NCBI GenBank assembly: GCA_015486145.1
Contig: WFSH01000096.1
Span: 1 to 20,058 of the forward strand
DNA from: Mesoaciditogaceae bacterium
GTDB taxonomy: Bacteria; Thermotogota; Thermotogae; Mesoaciditogales; Mesoaciditogaceae
Reading direction: 5' to 3'
DNA length: 20,058 nucleotides
Shown: positions 1 to 7,761 of the stretch, in pieces
Numbering within the stretch: position 1 is the stretch's first letter
Layout of the letters: every line of letters begins with the position of its first letter
Position numbers and translations under genes: made by a program
Notes under the pieces: model-generated
Seen by the model: the letters and a program-made list of their open reading frames with translations, nothing else
Told to the model about the DNA's origin: nothing
Database searches by the model: none

Positions 1-84
1 CTGGTTAATATCCTGAGCAAAAAACGATCCCACAGTCACAAGTATCAAAACTGTCGTAAGAAGAAAACCTTTTGAAAAAGTCAT
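1..84 (-). CDS. Secreted or lipid-anchored protein, N-terminal fragment only
   Basis: Only the first 28 codons are in the window and the gene continues past the left edge. They encode a typical Sec signal peptide: a short start with one lysine (residue 5), a hydrophobic core at about residues 7-21, and an FFA|QD-type cleavage site near residues 23-24. The protein is therefore probably exported. The ATG at 84 is preceded by an AAAGGGA-like ribosome binding site about nine bases upstream. That ATG also overlaps the stop of a small upstream frame (ATGA), which suggests translational coupling. Nothing in the visible part allows a functional assignment. Confidence 0.6.
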   Translation of the reverse strand, partial: MTFSKGFLLTTVLILVTVGSFFAQDINQ

Positions 85-206
85 TTGCCATCATCCCTTT
101 CGATCAATTCTATCACTTTGACTTCATTCTGTTTAACCATTCTGGACATGAGTCCCCTCCACATTCTTGACAACACAAAGAGGGCGGCGGATACGTATAA
201 ACCCAC
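81..206 (-). CDS. Candidate small membrane protein, about 41 aa
   Basis: This is a minus-strand frame from a GTG at 206 to a TGA at 81-83. The N-terminal third is hydrophobic (GLYVSAALFVL) and could form one membrane helix. The rest is a charged, helix-like tail (KQNEVKVIELIERDDGK). AGGG lies five bases before the GTG. The frame closes right at the start of the signal-peptide gene, with a four-base ATGA overlap that is typical of coupled operon genes, and this argues for a real gene. In-frame ATGs at residues 14, 19 and 22 could be later starts, but these would lose the hydrophobic segment. I do not recognise the family. The call rests on composition and gene arrangement only. Confidence 0.45.
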   Translation of the reverse strand: MGLYVSAALFVLSRMWRGLMSRMVKQNEVKVIELIERDDGK

Positions 207-460
207 TTGTACCCTATATCAATTACATACATCAAAATCTATCTTTTATGTGTTACACAATGCGCAAAGCATGGAAGATTAACGGATCTTTTCACGATAG
301 TGTAGGTAACATATTTCGAATAACGACATTCTTTGATATTAGGGTGCTTGTTCTTTTACTTGATAACAAGGTGTTTTTGAATGACTTTGATCCAACTCAC
401 AAGAACAGAATAGAGAAACGTCATGTTTTACCCACACAATCCCGGAGAGATTCAAAATTT
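207..460. other. AT-rich intergenic region between divergent genes
   Basis: This stretch lies between the minus-strand pair at the left edge and the plus-strand toxin-antitoxin pair. I see no convincing coding frame. Plus-strand frames across it have no ribosome binding site and odd composition. It must hold the promoter of the minus-strand genes, but no clear -35/-10 pair stands out. At 325-336 it carries GACATTCTTTGA, which recurs in the inverted-repeat element after glyS. Confidence 0.5.
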
Positions 461-490
461 TTGAAAAATTGAAACGAATCACGGTATAAT
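461..490 (+). promoter_or_regulatory. Sigma-A type promoter of the mntA-hepT operon
   Basis: TTGAAA (461-466) and a perfect TATAAT (485-490) are separated by 18 bases. The predicted transcript start near 497 coincides with the GGAGGTG ribosome binding site at 497-503. The leader before the ATG at 510 would thus be only about 13 bases long. Confidence 0.65.
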
Positions 491-509
491 GTTTACGGAG
501 GTGTATCGA

Positions 510-980
510 ATGATCCGCGAAGGCAAACCAATTTTATCGTCAAGTCTTAAAAAAATTGGAGAATTAAAAAAAGTATTTAGAGAAAAGGAAGAAATACTAA
601 CAGCTTACCTTTTTGGCTCTGCCGTTACGAAAAAAAATACAAAGCTGAGCGATGTGGATATAGCATTGCTTTTAACTGAAATGAATGTCAGAGACGAATT
701 ATATTTTGAAATGGATTTAAGAGAAGACATTTCAAAGATCATGGGAAATGATGATTTTGATTTGGTGATCTTGAACAAAGTTCCATTGGTCTTACGTTAC
801 CAGGTTTTGAAAAGCGGGAAGGTCTTGTACTCAAAAGACGAAAAAGCAAGGATAAGATTCGAAGAAATGACAAGAGATATGTACTTCGATTTTGCTCCAA
901 TTAGAAATGAGTACTATCGAATTTTCTTTGAAAACATAGAAAAAGGATGCATGTTCGATGATAGACAAGATCAAGGTTGA
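510..980 (+). CDS. mntA: MntA-type minimal nucleotidyltransferase antitoxin
   Basis: This is a minimal nucleotidyltransferase of 156 residues. It has the family signature G36-S37, ten residues, then D48-V-D50, and a third acidic residue at D84 in DDFDLVIL, completing the metal-binding triad. In characterised type VII toxin-antitoxin systems MntA transfers AMP from ATP to a tyrosine of HepT and so silences it. The start is placed at the ATG at 510, because GGAGGTG lies six bases upstream. An in-frame ATG at 489 falls inside the -10 box and cannot be the start. The next gene is a HepT toxin starting 23 bases before this stop, the usual tight arrangement of the pair. AMPylation is inferred from family and context. 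Confidence 0.85.
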   Translation: MIREGKPILSSSLKKIGELKKVFREKEEILTAYLFGSAVTKKNTKLSDVDIALLLTEMNVRDELYFEMDLREDISKIMGNDDFDLVILNKVPLVLRYQVLKSGKVLYSKDEKARIRFEEMTRDMYFDFAPIRNEYYRIFFENIEKGCMFDDRQDQG

Positions 981-1377
981 AAGCCTGATTAGTAATTTAA
1001 GAGATTATCTGTCTAAATTGCGTGACATCTCCCAAATTGATTTTGAAGTTTTTCAACATGATATTTTGTACAAAGCGGCAGCTGAAAGGTTGTTGCAAGT
1101 TTCTGTTGAGACCTGTCTTAACATAGGGAATCACATCATCGCTTCCATGTCATGGAGAAATCCAAATGATTATGCTGATATTTTCAGGATTTTAGGAGAA
1201 AACGGTATCCTTCCGCAGGAATTCTCCAAAAAAATGGTGGAAATGGCAAAATTCAGAAACTTGCTGGTCCATTTGTATTGGGAAATCGATCCAGAAGTAG
1301 AATTTGAGATTTTGAAAAACGATTTGAAAGATTTTGAGCTCTTTGCCAAATACATTGTGGAATTTTTAAAAAAATGA
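958..1377 (+). CDS. hepT: HepT-type HEPN ribonuclease toxin (DUF86)
   Basis: This 139-residue, mostly helical HEPN/DUF86 protein carries the catalytic motif R100-X4-H105-X-Y107 (FRNLLVHLY). It also has the conserved helix around residues 42-60 (AERLLQVSVETCLNIGNHI). HEPN toxins act as metal-independent ribonucleases, usually as dimers or higher assemblies; tRNA is a reported target in some systems. Y107 is the residue expected to be AMPylated by MntA. The ATG at 958 lies inside the 3' end of mntA, with AAAAGGA about ten bases upstream, so the two are translationally coupled. No terminator is obvious in the 148 bases after the gene. No key residue is missing, so the toxin looks intact. Confidence 0.85.
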   Translation: MIDKIKVESLISNLRDYLSKLRDISQIDFEVFQHDILYKAAAERLLQVSVETCLNIGNHIIASMSWRNPNDYADIFRILGENGILPQEFSKKMVEMAKFRNLLVHLYWEIDPEVEFEILKNDLKDFELFAKYIVEFLKK

Positions 1378-1511
1378 GAAATTTCAATACTCCACAAGAC
1401 TACCTTTCTCCCTCGCTTTGTTGAATCTCCATCTGAACGTTATGCTCATATATTTCAAGACCCGCCCAATTTTTCTATTATTCTTAATAAGGTGGAAGAA
1501 TCACTCTTAAG

Positions 1512-1520
1512 TGCTATAAT
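1512..1520 (+). promoter_or_regulatory. Extended -10 promoter, probable leaderless start
   Basis: TG-C-TATAAT is a consensus extended -10 element. No good -35 lies at 16-18 bases, which such promoters often do not need. Transcription would begin about seven bases downstream, at the ATGs at 1526 or 1529, and no ribosome binding site precedes these. ATTCTTAAT occurs on both sides, at 1480-1488 and 1519-1527. Confidence 0.55.
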
Positions 1521-1525
1521 TCTTA

Positions 1526-1990
1526 ATGATGAAAAAGTTTTTCTGTGATGACACACTTGGTAAGCTCATGAAAAAACTCAGACTTCTTGGATTTGACACG
1601 GAACGATGGGATGGAAGCATCAGAGAAGATAGGATTCTCTTAACCAGATCGAGGAAGCGATGGCAAGACTATCGCGGAGAGTCTTTTTTAGTTTTCAGTG
1701 ACAATTGGAGAGAACAGCTGAGCGAACTCGACAAAAGATATGCTATTTCAAAAAACTCCAGACCATTCACCAGGTGTGTGGAATGTAATGCTGAGTTGTT
1801 ACGAATTTCTTCGGAACAAGCAAAAGATATGGTGCCAGAAAGGGTTTATCTGACCACCACAAAATTCAAAATATGTCCTGTTTGTAAAAGGGTCTACTGG
1901 AGTGGAACACATGTTGAAAGAATACGAAGGGAATTCAGAAAAATATTCAACAATTTCTTTGATGAACCAGATAGTCAAAACATTACATGA
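1526..1990 (+). CDS. Mut7-C RNase domain-like protein with C-terminal zinc ribbon; one expected acidic residue missing
   Basis: The protein has 154 residues. Its N-terminus, FFCDDTLGKLMKKLRLLGFD (residues 5-24), matches the start of the PIN-like Mut7-C domain. The C-terminal half carries two CxxC pairs (C84/C87 and C117/C120), followed by the family's RVYWSGTHVERI. Mut7-C proteins are predicted RNases, but little is known of their biology. Two oddities stand out. The motif normally read as LTRD is LTRS here (S42). The stretch between LGFD and LTRS is also shorter than usual, so a second acidic residue of the active site may be lost. The start is one of two adjacent ATGs (1526 or 1529) just after a TATAAT box, with no ribosome binding site. 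The gene overlaps the next one by 80 bases. Confidence 0.7.
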   Translation: MMKKFFCDDTLGKLMKKLRLLGFDTERWDGSIREDRILLTRSRKRWQDYRGESFLVFSDNWREQLSELDKRYAISKNSRPFTRCVECNAELLRISSEQAKDMVPERVYLTTTKFKICPVCKRVYWSGTHVERIRREFRKIFNNFFDEPDSQNIT

Positions 1991-4631
1991 AGGTAATCTG
2001 GATGCCATGCTGCGTTCTTTATCTGCTTTAATAATGAAAGTTACTGGTGCCAATCAAACCGATCTCTACATTTATGAAGAAGAACACGAGCAATTGAGGC
2101 TCATGACATCCGTTGAAGATAATGAGGTTCTAAAAATAAAGCTCAAAGACCTCCCAATTGATAACATCTTGGAACCATTTAAATTCAATGAAAAACTCGC
2201 TATTCCATTAACTTTGGACGAAAAACTCTTAGGGATTGCGTTCATCGATAATGGCAGAATACCAAACAACACCATTTTGTCTCAAATTTCAAACCTTTTG
2301 AAATTATGCCTTGAAATAGAGAACAAAAATGCCACTCTTTTCAAACTCTCAGCGCTTGAAGAGCTTGATTCTGCTCTTATCTCTGCACCTATGAATTTCG
2401 ATGCGCTTTACAATCAAGTGTTGGAGTTCGCCGTAAGAGTTTTGAATGCAGAAAAGGGGGCAATATGGCTTTCTGGTGGAAAGGAACTCATCATTCAATA
2501 TACCAATGGCATCTCCGAAAGGGAAATTTTGAAACGGCGTGTTAAGTATGGTCATGGAATGGTGGGATGGATAGCTGAAAATTCTTTGCCACTCTTGTCC
2601 ACTTCTTCTAAATCCGATCCGCGGCTGTCAAACGACATACTGGATTTCAAAGTCAAGTCCGCTATTGGGGTTCCAATTATCAAAGACAACAAACTAAGCG
2701 GAGTTATGATGCTGTTCAACCGAAAAAATACGGATTTTTATAGAACTTATCGCCATTTTGATGAATTCGATCTTTCCATACTCATGGCCACGGTCAATCG
2801 AATGAATCTATCAATGAGCCGTATAGAACTCTACCTAAAGTTAAACAGTGAAAACAAACGTCTCAAAGCACTTCAACGTCAAAGTGAGGAATACATCTCA
2901 TTTCAAAGAGAACAAGTTAGACTTTTAAGTGCTCTTCAAAAAATAATGAAAGCCATGAGAAACGCACAGGACATCAGAAATATCTACAAAATGGTTTTGA
3001 TAGGCCTTACCTCGGGTATGGGATTTGGTTTTAACAGAGCGTTGTTACTTGAAAAAAACGAATCGTCCAAGACCCTTGAGGCCAAAGAATGGTTGGGCCC
3101 ATCTTCGGAAAATGAAGTGAGTTCTTCATGGCAAACGGCAAAAGCACATGAAAGTCTGTACGCCGATTTCTCCCAATATCTTAGAGAAGAAGCCATGTCC
3201 ATAGATCTTTCCAACGGATTAACACAAATAGCAAGCGGAAAGAGTTTTTCATACGTGGGAGATTACATATTCGACAGAGTTATAAACCGCGCCAAAATTG
3301 TTCATGTAACTAAAGCGCTTGCGATCGAACGTGGAAGTGAATTTTCCGGACTCTTGAACTTTTTGCAAGTCGATGAGTTCGTGTGTGTACCTTTGGTTGG
3401 AAGAAGAGAGGTTTATGGCGCCATTATCTTGGATAACAAATACACTTCTAAACCGATAACAGATGATATGATAGAAATTTTGAGGCTGTTTTCGGAAAGT
3501 GTGGGTTTAACCATAGAATCACTCAAGAGCTACTCAGAGCTTAAAGAGAAAACCCTGAACCTTGAAAAACAAAAAATGACGGTGGAATATTTTAAAGATT
3601 TTGCACAAAATGTGCTTGAGAATCTGGACGTGGCCATTGTAGTGGTCAACAGGGAAAACGATATATTGGAGTGGAACAGAAAAAGTGAAGAGCTCTTTGG
3701 GTTTGAGAAAGAAAGGGTTGTGAATTCAACCGTAAATATACTGGGCCCAGAATTTTTTGATATTTTCAACGTCGCCGAAAAGGTTTACAATGTCAAGGAA
3801 ACCATTACACTGAGCGATTACAGATTTGATTTTCACGGTAAAGAGATGTTTTTGAATATGAAGTTTTCTCCACTCTTGGAGAACAACACTTCCAACATCA
3901 TCGGTTACATCGCGATGTTTGAAGATGTGACGAGAAAACACGTACTTGAAGTCGAATTTAGAAATCGTGAAAGGCTCGCATTGCTTGGAGAAATGTCCGC
4001 AAGGGTGGCCCATGAAATACGCAATCCTTTATCGGCAATAGGCGGGTTTGCTCAGCGCATAAAAAAAACTACCGAGGATGAAAAGATTTTAAAATATGTG
4101 GATATAATACTAACCGAAACCAAACGTCTTGAAAAAATAGTGAATCAAACCCTTGAATTCAGCAAGACAAATTTGAATTCCAATTTTGTTAAAACCTCTT
4201 TAAACAAGATCGTGAGAGAAAGCGTTGAGCTTTACGAAGAAAAATTCAGCCTTAAAGGCGTGGAGTTGAACATCAATCTGGATAAAAACGAAGACACGGT
4301 TGAAATTGAGCCCAATCACTTTAAGGAAGTGATCATAAATCTCGTGCAAAATGCACTTGAAGCTGTTAAAGAGAAAACAGGTAAGGTGAAAGTTGCCACT
4401 CGCGTGAATGGCGAGATGGCTTCTGTGATCATTTGGAACAACGGAACGCCGATCCCTCCTGATAAGTTGGAAAAGATATTTCGCCCGTTTTACACGACAA
4501 AAACGTACGGAACAGGTTTGGGACTTGCCGTATGTCACAAAATCATCCAAGACGAACATAAAGGGAAAATTGAAGTTAAAAGCAACGACGACGGCACAAC
4601 CTTTACCGTTACCATCCCAAGGAAATCTTGA
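1911..4631 (+). CDS. Cytosolic multi-GAF/PAS sensor histidine kinase
   Basis: This 906-residue kinase has no membrane segment. From sequence style the layout is: a weak GAF-like region at about 20-135, a GAF domain at 150-305, a coiled coil near 305-345, a further GAF-like region at 355-540, and PAS at 570-680. These are followed by the dimerisation domain with H701 (RVAHEIRNPLSAIGGF) and the ATPase domain with N814 in the N box and YGTGLGL as G2 box. The usual G1 aspartate is N843 (WNNGTPIPP), a variant seen in some NtrB-like kinases. It probably senses a small cytosolic ligand or redox state. The start is set at the ATG at 1911, with GGAG eight bases upstream; an in-frame GTG at 1902 is an alternative. 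Both lie inside the Mut7-C gene. The receiver gene downstream is the likely partner. Confidence 0.85.
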   Translation: MLKEYEGNSEKYSTISLMNQIVKTLHEGNLDAMLRSLSALIMKVTGANQTDLYIYEEEHEQLRLMTSVEDNEVLKIKLKDLPIDNILEPFKFNEKLAIPLTLDEKLLGIAFIDNGRIPNNTILSQISNLLKLCLEIENKNATLFKLSALEELDSALISAPMNFDALYNQVLEFAVRVLNAEKGAIWLSGGKELIIQYTNGISEREILKRRVKYGHGMVGWIAENSLPLLSTSSKSDPRLSNDILDFKVKSAIGVPIIKDNKLSGVMMLFNRKNTDFYRTYRHFDEFDLSILMATVNRMNLSMSRIELYLKLNSENKRLKALQRQSEEYISFQREQVRLLSALQKIMKAMRNAQDIRNIYKMVLIGLTSGMGFGFNRALLLEKNESSKTLEAKEWLGPSSENEVSSSWQTAKAHESLYADFSQYLREEAMSIDLSNGLTQIASGKSFSYVGDYIFDRVINRAKIVHVTKALAIERGSEFSGLLNFLQVDEFVCVPLVGRREVYGAIILDNKYTSKPITDDMIEILRLFSESVGLTIESLKSYSELKEKTLNLEKQKMTVEYFKDFAQNVLENLDVAIVVVNRENDILEWNRKSEELFGFEKERVVNSTVNILGPEFFDIFNVAEKVYNVKETITLSDYRFDFHGKEMFLNMKFSPLLENNTSNIIGYIAMFEDVTRKHVLEVEFRNRERLALLGEMSARVAHEIRNPLSAIGGFAQRIKKTTEDEKILKYVDIILTETKRLEKIVNQTLEFSKTNLNSNFVKTSLNKIVRESVELYEEKFSLKGVELNINLDKNEDTVEIEPNHFKEVIINLVQNALEAVKEKTGKVKVATRVNGEMASVIIWNNGTPIPPDKLEKIFRPFYTTKTYGTGLGLAVCHKIIQDEHKGKIEVKSNDDGTTFTVTIPRKS

Positions 4632-4638
4632 ATATAAT
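4609..4638 (+). promoter_or_regulatory. Possible internal promoter before the response regulator
   Basis: TTACCA (4609-4614) and a perfect TATAAT (4633-4638) are 18 bases apart, straddling the kinase stop codon. The -35 matches consensus at four of six positions. If active, it would allow the regulator and the ileS-glyQS genes to be expressed without the kinase. Confidence 0.35.
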
Positions 4639-4680
4639 CCCGATGTTCCACGTCATCAAAAAGAAAGGAGAGAAATACTC

Positions 4681-5034
4681 ATGAAAAAAATATTGGTGGT
4701 AGAAGATGAAGAACCAATGAGAATATTGTTAGAAGAAGAACTACGTGATGAAGGATATGAAGTTAAAACCGCAAAGAACGGTACAGAAGCGCTTGAGTAC
4801 CTTTCATCCAACAATCCTGATCTCGTCACGTTGGATGTGGAAATGCCCGACATGACCGGCTTGGAAGTGGCCGGGAAAATAAGAGAAATGGGGAAAAACG
4901 TCAAAATCATACTTCTGACCGCTTACAGCCATTACAAACACGATCTATCGAGTTGGGCTGCTGATGATTACATAGTCAAGTCCTCAGATTTAACGATTTT
5001 GAAAAATCGAATAAAAGAACTCCTGGAGGTGTGA
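4681..5034 (+). CDS. Stand-alone receiver-domain response regulator
   Basis: The protein has 117 residues and consists only of a CheY-like receiver domain. The acidic pocket is E8/D9, the phospho-acceptor is D52 (LVTLDVEMPD), and the switch residues are T80 and K100. There is no DNA-binding or enzymatic output domain, so it must act through protein contact or as a phosphate relay. The ATG at 4681 has AAAGGAG about ten bases upstream. A longer frame extends back into the kinase gene, but that part is just the kinase tail read in another frame. It lies 49 bases after the histidine kinase, its likely phosphodonor, and its stop is three bases before the ileS start. Confidence 0.85.
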   Translation: MKKILVVEDEEPMRILLEEELRDEGYEVKTAKNGTEALEYLSSNNPDLVTLDVEMPDMTGLEVAGKIREMGKNVKIILLTAYSHYKHDLSSWAADDYIVKSSDLTILKNRIKELLEV

Positions 5035-5037
5035 TTT

Positions 5038-7761
5038 TTGAATTACAAGGACACTTTAAATCTTCCTGCCAAGATCATTCCCATGAAAGCAAATTTAGTG
5101 ATGAATGAACCCAAGATACTCAAAAAATGGGATAAAATTGACGTGTACGGCAAAATTAGAAAAGCAAGAAAGAATGCCCCCAAATACGTGTTACACGATG
5201 GTCCCCCATATGCAAATGGCAGTATACATGTCGGAACAGCGATGAATAAAGTGTTAAAAGATGTGGTCGTTAAGTACAAAACTATGCGGGGATACGATTC
5301 GCCGTATGTTCCGGGGTGGGATACCCATGGTCTACCGATAGAACACAAAGTTTCGGTCGAATTGAATGAAAAGATAAAAGAAATGTCCCGACTTGAAATC
5401 AGGGAAACTTGTGCAAAGTACGCAAAGAAATACGTGAATATCCAACGCGATCAATTCAAACGTCTTGGTATTTTTGGTGATTGGGATACCCCCTATCTCA
5501 CGATGAATCACGAATACGAGCGAGGAATATACGAAGTGTTTGCGGATGTTGTTGAAAAAGGAATGGTGTACCGTGAAAATAAACCGGTCATGTGGTGTCC
5601 TCATTGTCACACGGCTCTTGCTGAGGCAGAAGTTGAATACCAGAATGATACTTCCAAAGCCATATACGTGAAATTTGCCTTTGAAAACATTCCACATGAA
5701 TACGTCATCATATGGACAACAACTCCATGGACACTTCCTGCAAACAGAGCTGTTGCTTTAAATCCAAATGTTGAATATTCACGAGTTAAAGTTGGCGATG
5801 AAATTTGGGTGATCGCCAGTAAACTGATCGATACCGTCATGAAAAAAGCGGGAGTGGAAAGCTGGGAAATTCTATCCATGATAAAGGGAGCCAATCTCGA
5901 ACTGAAAACTTTGCTCGATCCGATATACAACCAACCCCGACCGATTGTGATGGCAGACTATGTTTTAACTGATACGGGAACCGGAGCAGTCCACACTGCG
6001 CCAGGTCATGGTGCAGATGATTACATGACGGGGAAAAAGTACAACCTTGAAATTTTTTCTCCCGTCGATGATTATGGAAATTACGTTAAAGATCTTCCAA
6101 AATATGGTGGCATGAATCTTTTCAAAGCAAACGATCTTATCGTAGAAGATCTTAAAAAAAGTGGTTCTCTTGTAGCTGAAGAAATGTTCACCCATTCTTA
6201 TCCGCATTGCTGGAGATGTCATGGCCCGTTGATTTTCAGATCCACAGAACAATGGTTCATATCGATAGATAAAAACGATCTCAGAAAGAAAACGTTGGAA
6301 GCTATAGATAACGTTAAATGGGTGCCCTCTTGGGGGAAAAACAGAATTTCTTCCATGATTTCTGAGAGACCAGATTGGTGCATCTCAAGGCAAAGAGATT
6401 GGGGAATGCCCATACCTGCATTTAGATGTAAAGATTGTGGAAAGGTCATCATGAACGCCGAAATCGTTCACCACATGGCAAAACTTGTCAATGAAAAGGG
6501 GAGCAATATTTGGTTTTCGGCTGAACCCGAAGAGTTGTTACCAGCTGGTTATAAATGCCCCAAATGTGGTGGGACACATTTTGAGAAACTTTACGATGTC
6601 ATGGATGTTTGGATCGATTCGGGTTCCTCGTTTGAGTCGGTTTTAAAGCCCCGGCAATGGTATCCAGCCGACTTGTACCTTGAGGGTAGCGATCAACACA
6701 GGGGATGGTTCCAATCTTCTCTGCTTTTGGGAATGATCAAAGACGAAAAGCCTCCCTACAAAACAGTTGTAACTCACGGTTTTATAAGAGATGAAAAAGA
6801 TAGAAAAATGTCTAAATCAATGGGAAACGTGATAGATCCAAACGATGTGGTTTCTCACATGGGAGCGGATGTTTTTAGATTATGGGTTTCCTCCACGGAA
6901 TACAAAAACGATGTTAAAGTTTCGATGGGTATACTTGAAAAACAAGTTGATGGCTACAGAAAGATAAGAAATGTTTTACGTTTCATATTTGGAAACATCT
7001 CAGATTTCGATCCTCAGAAGGACTCCACAAGTAACCTATTAGAAATTGACGAATATGCTCTCAACATGCTGAACGCTTTGATCAAGAACGTGACCAAACA
7101 TTACGACAATTTCGATTTTCACAAAGTGAATCACGCGCTTTTTGATTTTATCACGGTTGATATGAGCGCATTTTACCTCGATATATTGAAGGATAGATTG
7201 TACACATCTGGAAAGCATTCACATGAAAGACGCTCTGCCCAAACAGTTCTGTACAAAATCGGAATGTCTCTCATAAAACTCATGGCGCCAATTCTTCCAT
7301 TTACTGCGGAAGAAATATATTTGGCTCTACCTTTTGAAAAATTAGAGAGCATTCATTTGGAGTTGTGGCCAAAACTCGAAACCGTAAATCAAGAACTCAT
7401 GAAAAAATGGGAAAAAATTAGAAATGTCAGAGAAAGTGTGTTAAAAGCCCTTGAGGAGGAAAGACAAATTGGCCACATTGGTCATCCTCTTGAGGCTTCT
7501 GTAATTCTTAAAGTTGATCAAGGAACACGCGAAATTCTCGAAACTTTAACCTCTCAAGAACTTGCAGACATATTCATAGTTTCTAAAGCTACACTTTCAG
7601 AAGAGATAAATGACGACATCCAAGTGAAAGTTGAACATGCTCCAGGGAAAAAATGTGAAAGATGTTGGAAATATTCTGAGACGGTGGGAGAAAATCCAAA
7701 ATATCCAACGGTGTGTGCAAGATGTGCATCGGTGCTTGAATCGGAGGGGATAGAACCGTGA
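5038..7761 (+). CDS. ileS: Isoleucyl-tRNA synthetase
   Basis: This 907-residue class I synthetase charges tRNA-Ile with isoleucine. Visible landmarks are the HIGH-type motif H64-V-G-T in PPYANGSIHVG, the editing-domain signature TTTPWTLPANRA at about residues 228-239, the K590-M-S-K-S loop, and a C-terminal zinc site with C873, C876, C893 and C896. Length and C-terminal zinc ribbon fit the bacterial type. Translation starts at a TTG at 5038, seven bases after GGAGGT, and this ribosome binding site lies inside the end of the receiver gene. The stop overlaps glyQ by four bases (GTGA). No T-box or other tRNA-responsive leader is possible in the three-base gap, so control must come from upstream promoters. 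Confidence 0.97.
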   Translation: MNYKDTLNLPAKIIPMKANLVMNEPKILKKWDKIDVYGKIRKARKNAPKYVLHDGPPYANGSIHVGTAMNKVLKDVVVKYKTMRGYDSPYVPGWDTHGLPIEHKVSVELNEKIKEMSRLEIRETCAKYAKKYVNIQRDQFKRLGIFGDWDTPYLTMNHEYERGIYEVFADVVEKGMVYRENKPVMWCPHCHTALAEAEVEYQNDTSKAIYVKFAFENIPHEYVIIWTTTPWTLPANRAVALNPNVEYSRVKVGDEIWVIASKLIDTVMKKAGVESWEILSMIKGANLELKTLLDPIYNQPRPIVMADYVLTDTGTGAVHTAPGHGADDYMTGKKYNLEIFSPVDDYGNYVKDLPKYGGMNLFKANDLIVEDLKKSGSLVAEEMFTHSYPHCWRCHGPLIFRSTEQWFISIDKNDLRKKTLEAIDNVKWVPSWGKNRISSMISERPDWCISRQRDWGMPIPAFRCKDCGKVIMNAEIVHHMAKLVNEKGSNIWFSAEPEELLPAGYKCPKCGGTHFEKLYDVMDVWIDSGSSFESVLKPRQWYPADLYLEGSDQHRGWFQSSLLLGMIKDEKPPYKTVVTHGFIRDEKDRKMSKSMGNVIDPNDVVSHMGADVFRLWVSSTEYKNDVKVSMGILEKQVDGYRKIRNVLRFIFGNISDFDPQKDSTSNLLEIDEYALNMLNALIKNVTKHYDNFDFHKVNHALFDFITVDMSAFYLDILKDRLYTSGKHSHERRSAQTVLYKIGMSLIKLMAPILPFTAEEIYLALPFEKLESIHLELWPKLETVNQELMKKWEKIRNVRESVLKALEEERQIGHIGHPLEASVILKVDQGTREILETLTSQELADIFIVSKATLSEEINDDIQVKVEHAPGKKCERCWKYSETVGENPKYPTVCARCASVLESEGIEP

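Noticed and set aside
85..472. Two plus-strand frames in the left intergenic region
   Set aside because: They lack ribosome binding sites, have uncharacteristic composition, and lie opposite the better supported minus-strand pair.
489..509. Upstream ATG as start of the MntA gene
   Set aside because: It lies inside the TATAAT -10 box and before the ribosome binding site; the ATG at 510 is properly spaced.
4200..4559. Minus-strand frame of 119 codons inside the kinase gene
   Set aside because: It is the reverse of the conserved kinase core, with no family features of its own.
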